64,000 bases of DNA from CAVPFA01 sp963703655 (GCA_963703655.1 CAVPFA010000004.1:62001-126000); one strand, 5' to 3'. Counted from the stretch's first letter, positions 34,981-44,479 are shown. The notes: generated by a model from the letters alone, not told the origin. Program-made: numbers and translations.

Positions 34981-37311
34981 TCATCGGCGCCAGACTGATC
35001 GAAGTCGCTGCAAGATCTGCGGGCGTTCGGGAGCAAGCGCGCGTGCTTGGGCGGCAATTCCCGCCGGACCGACGAGCGTCCCCTGCAGACGGCGAGCGGC
35101 GTCGAGATGGTCGCTCGTCCAGATAATTCTCACTGCGGTCGAGGTTGCCACGCCGTCGTCGCGCCGGAGATCGTGACCGACCGCCTCGAGGAGCCTCCTG
35201 TCGGCCACGAAATCGTGCGCCAGAGGCTCGGGCACTTCTCCGCGCCCCGAAAGACTTCCCGAGAAGGCTTCGTACCATCCGGTGACCCGTTCCGAGCTGG
35301 CGACGAGCTCACGGCGGGCGTCGGCGCGGTCGCCTTCATCAGCGCCATCTCGTTGCCACAGGTCGAGCACCGCGTCCCCCGAGAGGCGGAGCGCCGAGGG
35401 CCCGGTCACGAGGCTCGTCACTTCGGCGAGCGGGACGGGCTTGGACCCTCGCTCCGCCAGATAGCCGCGGAAGGTGTCGTCGAGGCGTCGTGAAGCAGAT
35501 GCTGCCCGGACGGCTTCGGAGATCGGAGCCAGACGCCCGGGCGAGCCGATGTCAGAGCGGCCCACGCCGAACTCCACGGCGCTCGCGAGATAGTTGGAGC
35601 TCTCCTGGTACGCCTCCGACAGCGCGGTGCCGAGCGCAGCAGCCGCGCCGCGCGGCCAGAACAGCAGGCCGACGAGGAGGCTGACGGCACACCCGATCGC
35701 GATGTCCTCGATCCGCACGAGCCCGATGCGCCAGCCGACCGGCTGGATGATGTTGTAGAGGATCTCGAGCGTGACGGTGAAGGCCGCTTGTCCAGCCGTG
35801 AACGATATCGCGGCAGGAGCGAACCCGGCGACGAGGATCGCCAATGGGAGCAGGAACCACAGAATGGTTGTGTCGGTTCCGATGAGCGCTACGAGCGCTC
35901 CTCCGACGGCGACGCCGACCACTGTCCCGAGGATGCCGTTCACGACGTTCTGCCCCGTGTTCAGCGCGTTCGAGCGAAGCACCGCCAAGGTCCCGAGGAC
36001 AACCCAGAACGAGTGCGACACCCCGGTGAGGTTGGCAACAAGGACCGCTGTCCCGAGCCCGGCCGCCCCACGCACGCTGTTCTGCAACCAGACCGAGTGC
36101 CGCTCGACGCGTGACGCTGCGCGCTCTCGCGCCGCGGCCAGCGTCCGGGAGAGCCCCTCGGGTTGGCGTCCGAGGAGCCGGTCGATCCAACTGCGACGCT
36201 CCGCCGCAGAGGCGAGTGCGACGTTGGCAGCGATCTGGGAGGTCGCGAAGGTAAGCTCCTGGGCACGAAAGGTCGGGTCGAGCGCGGTGACGAACCGGCC
36301 AACACGAGTGTCGGCGTCGGCTGAGTTCGGGCTGTCGACGAACTCGGCGAGGGGCAGTTCGGCGGTGGCACGGCTCTCCATCTCGGCCAGCGAACCGTGC
36401 AAATCGTCCAGCGCACCGTTTAGCGGCTCGATGCTCTCGCCGGGGGCGCTGAGAAGGTCTGCGCACCGCTCGAGCACCACCGCGGTGGCCGCACGCACCG
36501 GGCACGAGATCAGGTTGGCGGTGACCCCAGTCGGCCGAGGGGTAATCAGGCCGACGATTGCGTACAACCACTTCACCTCGTCGACGAGGCGCACCACGCT
36601 TCGCGCCGCGGTCCCGAGCCCCGTAGGTCGGTACGGCGCGGACAGGAAGGTCTGGTGCAGCGCCTGCACCGCCTCGTCGGTTCGCTCGATGACGTCGTCG
36701 TGCTCGGCCTCCGAAGGGGCCTCAGGGCCTCCGAGGATGTAGGCGACGTCGGCCCGCAGTCGCTCTGCAAGCGCCCGGCAGGCGACGATCGCACTCGAGC
36801 GCAGCGGGTCACGAGCGGGGGCGGGCCAAAGCAGCGCGATGGCGACCACCGAGGCTGCCGAGGCCATTCCCCAACCGGCGAGCCGGGCAGGGATCGACGA
36901 CACCGGACCGGCGAAGGTGACCGGAAGGATGAACGCGAGCAGGAGCGACGTCGTCGCGCTCGCGAGCACCGAGCTCACAGCAGCCGAGAAGAGCACGGCA
37001 AAAGCGACGATGACCATCGCGGCGGCCGAGAGCCAGGCTGCGCGTGCGGCCAAGGTGCCCAGGCAAACGAGAACCGCTCCTACACCTGCGAGCGCCGCCT
37101 GGGCTCGCAACCGATCCCTCATCGGCCCGGTGAAGTCGACGAGCAGCAGGAGCGCGAACGACCCGAACGCTGCGAAGGTAGCCACGAACGGGTTGCCGAT
37201 GAGCTTGTCGCCAATGGCGAACAGCGCCGGCATGACGATCGCCGTCCTCGCCGCCCGCCGGAGCGCGCCGTAACCCCGATCGTGTTCGCTCACCCATCGT
37301 CGAACGGACAT
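34981..37311 (-). CDS. FUSC-family membrane protein (aromatic acid exporter-like)
   Basis: A 776-residue protein with two blocks of membrane helices (about residues 20-165 and 415-560), separated and followed by long helical cytoplasmic regions. The second block carries the fusaric-acid-resistance-like pattern (HSFWVVLGTLAVLRSNALNT, then TVVGVAVGGALVALIGTD). FUSC proteins expel aromatic acids or related compounds, usually with partner proteins in Gram-negative bacteria; here no partner is adjacent. It lies 144 bp from the sigma gene on the same strand. Confidence 0.8.
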   Translation of the reverse strand: MSVRRWVSEHDRGYGALRRAARTAIVMPALFAIGDKLIGNPFVATFAAFGSFALLLLVDFTGPMRDRLRAQAALAGVGAVLVCLGTLAARAAWLSAAAMVIVAFAVLFSAAVSSVLASATTSLLLAFILPVTFAGPVSSIPARLAGWGMASAASVVAIALLWPAPARDPLRSSAIVACRALAERLRADVAYILGGPEAPSEAEHDDVIERTDEAVQALHQTFLSAPYRPTGLGTAARSVVRLVDEVKWLYAIVGLITPRPTGVTANLISCPVRAATAVVLERCADLLSAPGESIEPLNGALDDLHGSLAEMESRATAELPLAEFVDSPNSADADTRVGRFVTALDPTFRAQELTFATSQIAANVALASAAERRSWIDRLLGRQPEGLSRTLAAARERAASRVERHSVWLQNSVRGAAGLGTAVLVANLTGVSHSFWVVLGTLAVLRSNALNTGQNVVNGILGTVVGVAVGGALVALIGTDTTILWFLLPLAILVAGFAPAAISFTAGQAAFTVTLEILYNIIQPVGWRIGLVRIEDIAIGCAVSLLVGLLFWPRGAAAALGTALSEAYQESSNYLASAVEFGVGRSDIGSPGRLAPISEAVRAASASRRLDDTFRGYLAERGSKPVPLAEVTSLVTGPSALRLSGDAVLDLWQRDGADEGDRADARRELVASSERVTGWYEAFSGSLSGRGEVPEPLAHDFVADRRLLEAVGHDLRRDDGVATSTAVRIIWTSDHLDAARRLQGTLVGPAGIAAQARALAPERPQILQRLRSVWRR

Positions 37312-37372
37312 ACGAATACATCGTGGCCGACGCAGGTGCTCGGGGCCACTTGCTCGTCGGGCTTTGCCCCGG

Positions 37373-38203
37373 CTATTTGAGGAAGTCCATCAACGCCGTA
37401 TTGACCTCGTCGGGGTGCGTCCAACCGATGTTGTGCGGGCCGCCTGGGACCTCGATGAACCGGATGTCCTTCACGAGCTCTGGGAGGCGCCGGCCAGTGG
37501 CGTCGATGGGAAGGATGCGGTCCTCGGTGCCCTGGACGACGAGCAGGGGCACGTCGATCTTCGGCAGGTCGGCGCGGAAGTCCGTCAGCCACGTCGTGAC
37601 GCACGCGAGGGTGGCGTGCGCGGACGAGCCGGCTGCTACCTGGAAGCTGGCGTTCCACGCCTCGTCGCTGATGCGGGTGCCGTGGAGCTTGTCGACGTTG
37701 TAGAAGTTGTCGAAGAAGAACTTGAAAAAGGCGTAGCGGTCCTTCCTGATTGTCTCCTTGAAGCCGTCAAAGACGCTCTGCGGGACTCCAAGCGGGTTGT
37801 CGGGGGTTTGCAGCAGGAATGGCGGGATCGGCCCGAAGAGCGCAGCCCTGACGACGCGCTCGGAGCCGTAGGTTCCGAGATAGCGCGTGACTTCTCCCGT
37901 CCCCATTGAGAAGCCGGCCAGCGTCACGTCGCGCAGATCGAGCTTTTCCATGACGGTCTTCAGGTCCCCGGCGAAGGTGTCGTAGTCGTATCCGATGGTC
38001 GGCTGGCTCGAATTGCCGAAGCCACGACGGTCGTAGGTGATGACACGATGACCCGAGTCCAGGAGGACAGGGACTTGCTTTTCCCACGAGGCCCCGTTGA
38101 GCGGGTAGCCGTGGATGAGGACGACGACGCTCCCCATGCCGTGATCCTCGTAGTACAGATCGATCGACGCTGAGTTCTCTTTGCCAACGGTGATGTAAGG
38201 CAT
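37373..38203 (-). CDS. Alpha/beta hydrolase, non-haem chloroperoxidase type
   Basis: A 276-residue alpha/beta hydrolase. The oxyanion/HG region VVLIHGYPLNGASW, the nucleophile elbow LAGFSMGTGEVTRY, the acid GTEDRILPI and the histidine PGGPHNIGW are all visible, and the pattern is that of chloroperoxidase/arylesterase-like enzymes (perhydrolases). Such enzymes act as esterases in vivo; halogenation is a side reaction. There is no obvious operon partner. Confidence 0.85.
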   Translation of the reverse strand: MPYITVGKENSASIDLYYEDHGMGSVVVLIHGYPLNGASWEKQVPVLLDSGHRVITYDRRGFGNSSQPTIGYDYDTFAGDLKTVMEKLDLRDVTLAGFSMGTGEVTRYLGTYGSERVVRAALFGPIPPFLLQTPDNPLGVPQSVFDGFKETIRKDRYAFFKFFFDNFYNVDKLHGTRISDEAWNASFQVAAGSSAHATLACVTTWLTDFRADLPKIDVPLLVVQGTEDRILPIDATGRRLPELVKDIRFIEVPGGPHNIGWTHPDEVNTALMDFLK

Positions 38204-38489
38204 AGCCCATGCTCCTTTGTTGATGCTCGAGGCCTCGGGACAAGTCCCAGGGACGGCTGCACTGCTAAAACCACCGATGAATCAAGCAACAGGAGTTCGG
38301 GCCACTCCAGTTCCTCGCCTCGCCGACACCCGGATCGGCTCGCCTCGTTCCGCAGAAATTCGGTGGCTAAGGGTATGACCTACCTGCCCTCGAACGGAGC
38401 GTAGCGCTCAGAAGTCGCCGCGTCTCGGCCGGCAGCGGGAGCCAGCAGAAGCAAGCGGGAACCGGTTTAGGGCGACCACCTGGGTGTCC
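38204..38489. other. Intergenic region, no gene seen
   Basis: A gap of 286 bp between the hydrolase and the VWA gene. It is less GC-rich near 38270-38390. Promoter elements for the hydrolase should lie within its first 80 bp, but no consensus pair is convincing and no hairpin terminator with a T-tract is seen. Confidence 0.4.
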
Positions 38490-39755
38490 TCATCTCCGAC
38501 CTGCAGGCTCCCCGACATCGGTGATCCTCACAACTCGCGCCCACGAAGGCGGCTCGAAAGCGCCGAAGGACCAGCCCCGGCGGCGAGCCGACCAGTCACC
38601 CCGCGACTCCATCAGCCCGATGACGACCCTGACTCCGCGGGGCGCTTCGTCAGGCCAAGGAGTAAGGCCGTCAGTCAGCACGACCACTATCGACGGTCGG
38701 GGCCTCAGAGCAACCGCCTGAGCGATCCCCTCGCCCATGTCAGTGCCCCCGCCGCCGAGAAGCTCGACCTGAGAAGCGCGACTCACCCGTCTGACCGAGT
38801 GCACCTCAGCGTCACAGGCAAGCACGCGCACGTTCGCGTCGCGGAGACCAACCCGTTGCAGCAGCGACTCCACCTCTGCAAGGACTCGGCCGAGGAGGTC
38901 GCTCGTCATCGACCCGGACGTATCGCAGACGATGGCGACGTCGGGCACCGGCCGCTCGAGCGACGGGAAGACCACATCCGAGGACACCTCTGCGCGGCGC
39001 GACGGCCGCCGGTAGGTGTAGTCGACCATTCCGAGCACTCGGTTGACGCCGGCCAGGATCTCCGCTGCGAGCACACGGCGCCAGTCAGTGGTTGAGGGGA
39101 GCACTTTCTCCGCCCATCGCATCCAGCCGGCCGCCACCGTCCCCGGCTCGGCTGCCTCGCTCTTCTGTATCTCGGATGCCACGGCCAGGCGCAGCCACTC
39201 GGCATCGCGCTCCCCCAGTCCGCCAGGCGAGCCGTTTCTGCCGTCGGCGCCGGGGTCCCAAGGGCGCGGCACCCCATCGACTCCCGAGCCGCAGTCCCAC
39301 CGCCGGGTCCCGGACCGAGCGAGCTCGTAATACTGCTCCGCCAGTCGTCCCGTCTCCGCACCAAAGGAAGCCGGCAGCTCTGGGGCGCATTCAGGGACCA
39401 TCCCGTTCTCTTCCAGGTCGTCGTTGATCTCGGCGTCGCTCGCACGGTTCCAGGCCACCAGATCGCCGTCGTCGTCTCCCGTACCGATTGCGAGCGCCCG
39501 GTCCGCATGGTCTCTCAATACGTGGGAGACCAGATGCACGAGGAGACGACCGAGCTCGGGAGCCGAAAGGGCGCTGAGGACTCGCGGGTCGGCGTGAATA
39601 CACCATCGACGATCGACCGCGATTGTTCCCGAGTCAGAAGCGGTGGAGACCGGCGCCGCGAACAGGGCGCTCGCAAGGTACGGATAGCGGGAGGTGGCGA
39701 AAAGGCGAGCGGCCGCGATCTTCTGCTCGTCGACTCGTTCGTGGGCCGCCGTCAT
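38490..39755 (-). CDS. VWA-domain protein with DUF2201-like metallopeptidase region
   Basis: A 421-residue protein. The N-terminal half has LVHLVSHVLRDHADRAL, resembling the degenerate HExxH-like helix of DUF2201 proteins. The C-terminal part is a von Willebrand A domain: VAIVCDTSGSMTSDL is the MIDAS DxSxS, with later GGGGTDMGEGI and VVVLTDGLTPWP completing the metal site. It is paired with a MoxR-type ATPase 15 bp upstream. MoxR/VWA pairs work as chaperones that insert cofactors or remodel proteins. The client here is unknown. Confidence 0.82.
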   Translation of the reverse strand: MTAAHERVDEQKIAAARLFATSRYPYLASALFAAPVSTASDSGTIAVDRRWCIHADPRVLSALSAPELGRLLVHLVSHVLRDHADRALAIGTGDDDGDLVAWNRASDAEINDDLEENGMVPECAPELPASFGAETGRLAEQYYELARSGTRRWDCGSGVDGVPRPWDPGADGRNGSPGGLGERDAEWLRLAVASEIQKSEAAEPGTVAAGWMRWAEKVLPSTTDWRRVLAAEILAGVNRVLGMVDYTYRRPSRRAEVSSDVVFPSLERPVPDVAIVCDTSGSMTSDLLGRVLAEVESLLQRVGLRDANVRVLACDAEVHSVRRVSRASQVELLGGGGTDMGEGIAQAVALRPRPSIVVVLTDGLTPWPDEAPRGVRVVIGLMESRGDWSARRRGWSFGAFEPPSWARVVRITDVGEPAGRR

Positions 39756-39770
39756 GATGAGTGCCGGCTG

Positions 39771-40874
39771 TCAGTCGAGGAGGCCGGCGTCGCGTAGCAA
39801 AGGCATGAAGATGTGAACTTCCGGCGGGACCGGCGCTCCGGCCGGCCGGCAACGGACCAAGGCCCGCGAGGCCGCCGCGGCTACGTCGAGGGCGGACTCG
39901 CTTGCGCGGCCGAAGACCGCCCAGCCTCGCTGCCACCTATCGGGTGTGGGATCGGCCGCCACAGCCGCTGCCACAGACGAGAGCGCCGCGAACGCACGGT
40001 CGCCGCGCTCGGGAAGCACGAAGGCCCTCGGGTCGGCCAGCACCACCTCGGGGTCCGGGAGGTCGGCCTCGACCAGCCACGTCAGGAGCTCGATCCCCGG
40101 ACCTTGGCCGACCGCGCCCCTGACGACCAATGATCGTACGAGGTCGTCGCTTCCGGCCTCCTCCGCTGCTGCGAGCAGACGTGCCGCCATGTCCCAGCTG
40201 CGCGGGCTCGGCCATGCACGCCCGGCGGACGCTGCGTCCTCCGGCACTGACACCGCCAGCGTCGGACGGACTCGGATGAACCCTCCCACCCAGCTCCGGG
40301 CCACGCCGACCCGCCGCTCCCAGGCGGTTGACAATGTCGGAATCCGCGGAGACGGCCACCCGCCCGACAGCCCGTCGGCGACCGCACGTCCGTCGACGGC
40401 CCAGTCGAGGTGGCAGAAACGATTCGCGAGGGGAGCCGACAGCTCCCAACCCGACGCCGCCTGCTCGGGAGGGTTGGCAGCCGCGACTACGGCGACGTCG
40501 TCAGAAAGGACGAGGTCGCCAACCGTTCGCTCGAGCACGACTCGGAGAAGGGCCGCCTGCACAGCCGGCGGGGCAGTCGAGATCTCGTCGAAGAAGAGGA
40601 CTCCCCGCCCTGATGCCGCCAATCTCCTCGCCCATCTCGGAGGTGCGAAGTCAACGTGCGCCTTGCCGTCGTCGCGCGAGACGATGGGAAGACCGGCGAA
40701 ATCGGATGGCTCCCGGATCGAGGCGATCACGGTTTCCGAGGGCAGGTCTGCAGCCGCCGCGAGGGCGCGCACTACCGACGTCTTTCCTGTCCCCGGTGCT
40801 CCCCAGAGCAGGACAGGAACTCGGGCGGCGACCGCGAGGGCGAGCGCCTCGACTACAGCGGGCTGATCGTCCAT
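39771..40874 (-). CDS. MoxR-like AAA ATPase
   Basis: A 367-residue AAA+ ATPase. Walker A GAPGTGKTS, Walker B GVLFFDEISTAPPAVQAAL, sensor 1 VVAAANPPEQA and a sensor 2 region are visible. The ATG at 40874 (MDDQPAVVEA) is taken, 25 bp from the divergent start of an unknown gene. It lies directly before the VWA gene and almost certainly works with it. Confidence 0.85.
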   Translation of the reverse strand: MDDQPAVVEALALAVAARVPVLLWGAPGTGKTSVVRALAAAADLPSETVIASIREPSDFAGLPIVSRDDGKAHVDFAPPRWARRLAASGRGVLFFDEISTAPPAVQAALLRVVLERTVGDLVLSDDVAVVAAANPPEQAASGWELSAPLANRFCHLDWAVDGRAVADGLSGGWPSPRIPTLSTAWERRVGVARSWVGGFIRVRPTLAVSVPEDAASAGRAWPSPRSWDMAARLLAAAEEAGSDDLVRSLVVRGAVGQGPGIELLTWLVEADLPDPEVVLADPRAFVLPERGDRAFAALSSVAAAVAADPTPDRWQRGWAVFGRASESALDVAAAASRALVRCRPAGAPVPPEVHIFMPLLRDAGLLD

Positions 40875-40898
40875 GCGTCCAGTGTGCACGCCCGGAGC

Positions 40899-42182
40899 AT
40901 GTCAGGCTTTGGCGTGACCGCGAACGTCGACCCGGAGACCTACCTGCGCCTCGCCTGCGAACGTCTCCTCCTGTTCGAAGACCGCCAGCGCGGACCCCAT
41001 GGGGGCGGCGGACTTGCGATCGCCGGCCGAGCGCTCATCGCCAGCGGCCAACTCGACGAGGACCGAGTCCGCGGCGTGCTCGATGAGTACGTGTTCGCCT
41101 TCGGCCTTCGTGGACACGGCGGTTGGTGGCACGTTCAGCGAATGGATCGTGACGAGTCGAAAGGCCAACGCCTGACCGCGCAGCGAGTCGTCGTCTGCGA
41201 CCTCATGTTCGGCGACGCCAAAGCTCCGACGACGCTCGAGCGCGTCGTCTTCGCCGACGACGCGACCCGCTTCGACCTTTCTGGCATCGGCCCGTCGTCT
41301 CAACGCCTTCCGCCAGTGTTCCGCAAGCGCATGATGCTCAGGGGAGGCCTCCCCCACGGGCAAGTCCTCACGGTCAGTGACGACGCCGGCACGACAACCT
41401 CCGCCTCGTCGAGCGGTGGCGGGTCGAGTGGCCGGACGTGGAACGCCCACTTCAGAACCGACGCCCCCCTGTCGGCGGAGACGGCGTGGATCGAGATCGA
41501 CGGCGCCCGCATCAACCTGCCGGAACGCCGGCCCTCGCCTGCGGTCCGCACTGAGCCGGTGGAGGCAGTCGATCCCGTGCGGGCGATGCTGTACGGAGAG
41601 ATACTCGGCAGCGGGCGCATGCACGGGGACGAGGGCTCGGTCGAGATAGCAATCGAGACGCTCGTGGCGACGGGGGCCCTCAAAGGGGACGACCCCCTCG
41701 TCGTCGAGGTCGAGGCCATTGCCAAGGTCTTCGAGAAGGGCGGGCCGGCACCAAACCTTCCCCCGCCATGGGGGGCCCTGCTGCGCCGGATTCCGAAATC
41801 GGACGGCCCCGTCGGCAAACTAGCAATCGGCGCCGTCGTCGACTCGATCGAGGGTATCTCGATCCGCTTCGACGCTCTCACCTCGGAAGAAGGTTTCTTC
41901 TCTGTCGCTCTCGCCGTCTCGCCCGGCTGGCCGCTTCAAATGCACTTCCCCGGCTTTCGCCTCGATCGCTCGCCAATCGCCTTCTGGGCAGAGGACGATC
42001 GGAAGAACGTCTACTTTCTCGTGCCCGAAGGTGGCGGAGGCTCCGGCAACCTCGCCGAAGGGACCATCAATTCGATTGCGCCGCTCGACCCGAAGGCGAG
42101 CGAGCTCCGGCTCCTGCCGACAGCGTCTCATGAACGCGCCGTCGTTACCCTTTCTCTTTCGGACCTCGGAGGGACGTTGTGA
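40899..42182 (+). CDS. Uncharacterised 427-residue protein divergent from the MoxR/VWA pair
   Basis: No family is recognised. The N-terminal part (NVDPETYLRLACERLLLFED) is followed by regions rich in Gly and Ser (about residues 165-180) and acidic segments; there is no membrane helix and no signal peptide. One part (SVEIAIETLVATGALKGDDP) is repeated in character but not in sequence. ATG 40899 has GGAG just upstream. The gene shares a 24-bp gap with moxR and is coupled by GTGA overlap with the next gene, so a four-gene system divided by a bidirectional promoter is likely. Confidence 0.7.
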   Translation: MSGFGVTANVDPETYLRLACERLLLFEDRQRGPHGGGGLAIAGRALIASGQLDEDRVRGVLDEYVFAFGLRGHGGWWHVQRMDRDESKGQRLTAQRVVVCDLMFGDAKAPTTLERVVFADDATRFDLSGIGPSSQRLPPVFRKRMMLRGGLPHGQVLTVSDDAGTTTSASSSGGGSSGRTWNAHFRTDAPLSAETAWIEIDGARINLPERRPSPAVRTEPVEAVDPVRAMLYGEILGSGRMHGDEGSVEIAIETLVATGALKGDDPLVVEVEAIAKVFEKGGPAPNLPPPWGALLRRIPKSDGPVGKLAIGAVVDSIEGISIRFDALTSEEGFFSVALAVSPGWPLQMHFPGFRLDRSPIAFWAEDDRKNVYFLVPEGGGGSGNLAEGTINSIAPLDPKASELRLLPTASHERAVVTLSLSDLGGTL

Positions 42183-43051
42183 AACCGTCCGCGATGCACA
42201 ACTTTCCCCCCGCCTGGGCGCGCATCTCCTGTGGGAACGAGCGCCATGCGATTCGCTGGGAAACAGGCGACGTGATCGCCCTTAACCACGCCGACCCCGA
42301 GGGGGAGCTTGGCCTCGCCGCTCTCGGGGGCACGAGCTGTCCGTGCGTGGACGTCCTTGGGGCCTGGACAAGGCATCGCGACGATCCGCGCCTGCTTTCC
42401 GCCCTCACCCGCGGAATCAGTGACACGGTCCACGCAGGACGAGATCCTCATGGTCCTCGCCTGCTGCAACGCGCAGTCCGCTCAGGAAGCGGCCGCGGCA
42501 TCCTGACGACATCCACACGGCGACGCGCTGGTGGAGGGGTCGTCTACACGACAACTGGGACGGTTTCGGGTCGAGCCGTACCGCGGCGGTTTGCGCAGCA
42601 CAACGAGCCGGCCATGGCCGAGGACGATCTCGTTCTGCTCGCCGACCTCGGAAGGACCATGTCGACTCGGCTCGTTGCCACTACCACGGCACGTCTGCTC
42701 GAAGCGTCGGCGGCCGAGCCGGCCGAAGCACGCTTCAGACCCGCTCTCGAGGCATCGCTCTTCGGACGGGCCGCAAGCGCGCTACGGACCTGGACCGGCG
42801 ACTCGAGTTCGGACGTGGTGGTAGATGTCGTCGAACCGGGAGCCGAGACGGTCACGGTCAATCAGACAGACGACACGGTGCGGGTGGCGCTGCCTCTCGA
42901 ATGGGTGTCAGAGGTGTGGGGCCGTGACCTCGCCATCGTCGGCGGTCAGTTCGCTCTGGCGGTGTCCAAGGCGACGAAGGGCCGCACCACGCTTCGGACG
43001 ATTGGAGCTGACTTCGAGACCTTGTCGTCGGTCACCATCACGGAGGGATAG
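42179..43051 (+). CDS. Uncharacterised protein; central part possibly frame-disrupted
   Basis: An ORF of 290 codons coupled to the previous gene by a GTGA overlap (42179-42182). The N-terminal part (MHNFPPAWARISCGNERHAIRWETGDVIALNHADPEGELG) and the C-terminal 145 residues from MAEDDLVLLADLGR have strong G/C third-position bias. Between 42420 and 42610 that bias moves first to one frame (coding TQDEILMVLACCNAQSAQEA up to a TGA) and then to another (DDIHTATRWWRGRLHDNW). Either two genes were damaged by small indels, or the sequence contains errors. ATG 42614 would start an intact 145-residue protein. No family is recognised. Confidence 0.55.
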   Translation: MKPSAMHNFPPAWARISCGNERHAIRWETGDVIALNHADPEGELGLAALGGTSCPCVDVLGAWTRHRDDPRLLSALTRGISDTVHAGRDPHGPRLLQRAVRSGSGRGILTTSTRRRAGGGVVYTTTGTVSGRAVPRRFAQHNEPAMAEDDLVLLADLGRTMSTRLVATTTARLLEASAAEPAEARFRPALEASLFGRAASALRTWTGDSSSDVVVDVVEPGAETVTVNQTDDTVRVALPLEWVSEVWGRDLAIVGGQFALAVSKATKGRTTLRTIGADFETLSSVTITEG

Positions 43052-43085
43052 CGCCGACCCGTCGCGCGATTGAGGCCAGTCGGCG

Positions 43086-43853
43086 CTACTCACGGGAGAA
43101 GGGTTCCGCCATTGCCAGTGCTGCTCCGGCGCCGGGCACGGAAGGACGCTCGCCCAAGAGCGCGAGCACCTCGTAGGTGGTGGCTGTCGCGGCGGACAGG
43201 ACCGGCCGGCCAAGCACCCGTTCAGCGTCCTCTATTGCCGAAAGCGATGGCATCTGCACGCACGCCGATAGCACGACCGCGTCCGCCTTGGTTAGGTCCA
43301 GCTTGGTCGCGTAGCTGACAAGAAGACTTGGGTCCAAGCGACCCACTTCGACATTGTCATCCACTTCAAGACTCATCGAACTTACGACCTCGATGCCGTA
43401 CGAGGCCAAGTAGCCGATGACAAGCTGGGTCAATGGCCTGACATAGGGGGCGACAAGCGCGACTCTCCCGACGTCGAGACGTCGGAGCGAGCGCACCAGC
43501 GCTCCGGCGCTGCTGGTCACCGGCGCACTCGAACCAGCCGAAGCCAGCGTCTCGGAGATTCGTGCCTCCGAGGCCTCATGAGCTCCTTTTCCTTCGGCCA
43601 TGATTGCGATCAGACATGCATAGGCGACGACGTCGATCCTCGCATCGGCGAGCTCGCGGGCGCAGCGGTCGCTCTCGTCAACCATGGTCCGCAACGACTC
43701 GGCATCTACTCGGTGCAGCACCGCTCGACTCGAATGGAACGTGAATCCGCCGTTTTTTGACGCAGCATGTTGCGAGAGCATGACGGGAAGCTCCGTCTCC
43801 ATCGTGACATTCGAACTGGGCACGATAAGCCCAACGCGCCATGGCGTTTTCAT
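43086..43853 (-). CDS. nicE: Maleate cis-trans isomerase (NicE-type)
   Basis: A 255-residue Asp/Glu racemase superfamily protein. It begins TPWRVGLIVPSSNVTMETEL, the maleate isomerase pattern, and both catalytic cysteines are seen (VVAYACLIAIM and VVLSACVQMPS). It converts maleate to fumarate, the last step of the maleamate pathway of nicotinate and hydroxypyridine breakdown. AGGAG lies about 12 bases before ATG 43853. It stands just downstream of the rest of the catabolic genes, separated by the divergent stress-protein gene. Arylmalonate decarboxylase-type enzymes share the fold, but the context supports maleate isomerase. Confidence 0.85.
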   Translation of the reverse strand: MKTPWRVGLIVPSSNVTMETELPVMLSQHAASKNGGFTFHSSRAVLHRVDAESLRTMVDESDRCARELADARIDVVAYACLIAIMAEGKGAHEASEARISETLASAGSSAPVTSSAGALVRSLRRLDVGRVALVAPYVRPLTQLVIGYLASYGIEVVSSMSLEVDDNVEVGRLDPSLLVSYATKLDLTKADAVVLSACVQMPSLSAIEDAERVLGRPVLSAATATTYEVLALLGERPSVPGAGAALAMAEPFSRE

Positions 43854-44016
43854 TCAGGTCGTGTCTCCTAGTCAGGCTTTGCGCCATCGTGAACGAATGC
43901 AGAATGAAAAACTACGCAAGACGGGCTAGGATCTCGCCGTGAATGAGTGCCGCGTACGAGCTTTGAGGTGCCCTCCTCAATCCCGCTGGTTCCTCCGGCT
44001 TCACGAACAGGTATCA

Positions 44017-44045
44017 GACGACGCTCGCACAAGACGGGCGTCGTC
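44017..44045 (+). promoter_or_regulatory. Perfect 8-bp inverted repeat in the leader of the stress-protein gene
   Basis: GACGACGC (44017-44024) and GCGTCGTC (44038-44045) can form a hairpin with a 13-base loop. It ends 4 bases before the AAGGAGGGG ribosome binding site of the universal stress gene. It could be an operator or a translation-affecting stem; there is no following T-tract, so it is not a terminator. Confidence 0.5.
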
Positions 44046-44059
44046 CCGAAGGAGGGGAA

Positions 44060-44479
44060 ATGTTCGGTCGGATCCTGATTGCCGTCGACGGCTCTGAGCA
44101 CTCTCGGCTTGTGGTAGCACGGATCGTCGACCTCGCCGTCGCGTCCAAGAGCGAGGTTCGCGTCGTCAACGTCCACGAGATCGGCTGGGGGGGCCGCGCC
44201 GTACCCGTCCCGGATGACAGCGAGACCAAGGAGGCCTCGGATCTGGTCGCGGCCGTGGTGGAGAAATTCGCCGCTGCGGGCGTAGGCGCATCGGGAGCGG
44301 TTCGCCAATCGATTTCCGGGCGGGTCGCCGGCGAGATCGTCGCCGAAGCGACCGAGTGGGGAGCCTCGGCCATCGCTCTCGGCACCCGCGGCCGTACGGA
44401 CCTGGAGGGTGTGTTCACCGGGAGCGTCTGCCACCGGGTATTGCATCTTTCAAAGCTTCCGGTGCTCGTCATCACGTGA
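44060..44479 (+). CDS. Universal stress protein (UspA family)
   Basis: A 139-residue single-domain UspA. It starts FGRILIAVDGSEHSR and has the ATP-binding motif LGTRGRTDLEGVFTGSVCHR (G-x2-G-x9-G-S/T), so it is likely of the nucleotide-binding type. AAGGAGGGG lies 6 bases ahead of the ATG. It is the only plus-strand gene between the maleate isomerase and the HD-like gene of the pyridine locus. Its role there is unknown. Confidence 0.9.
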   Translation: MFGRILIAVDGSEHSRLVVARIVDLAVASKSEVRVVNVHEIGWGGRAVPVPDDSETKEASDLVAAVVEKFAAAGVGASGAVRQSISGRVAGEIVAEATEWGASAIALGTRGRTDLEGVFTGSVCHRVLHLSKLPVLVIT

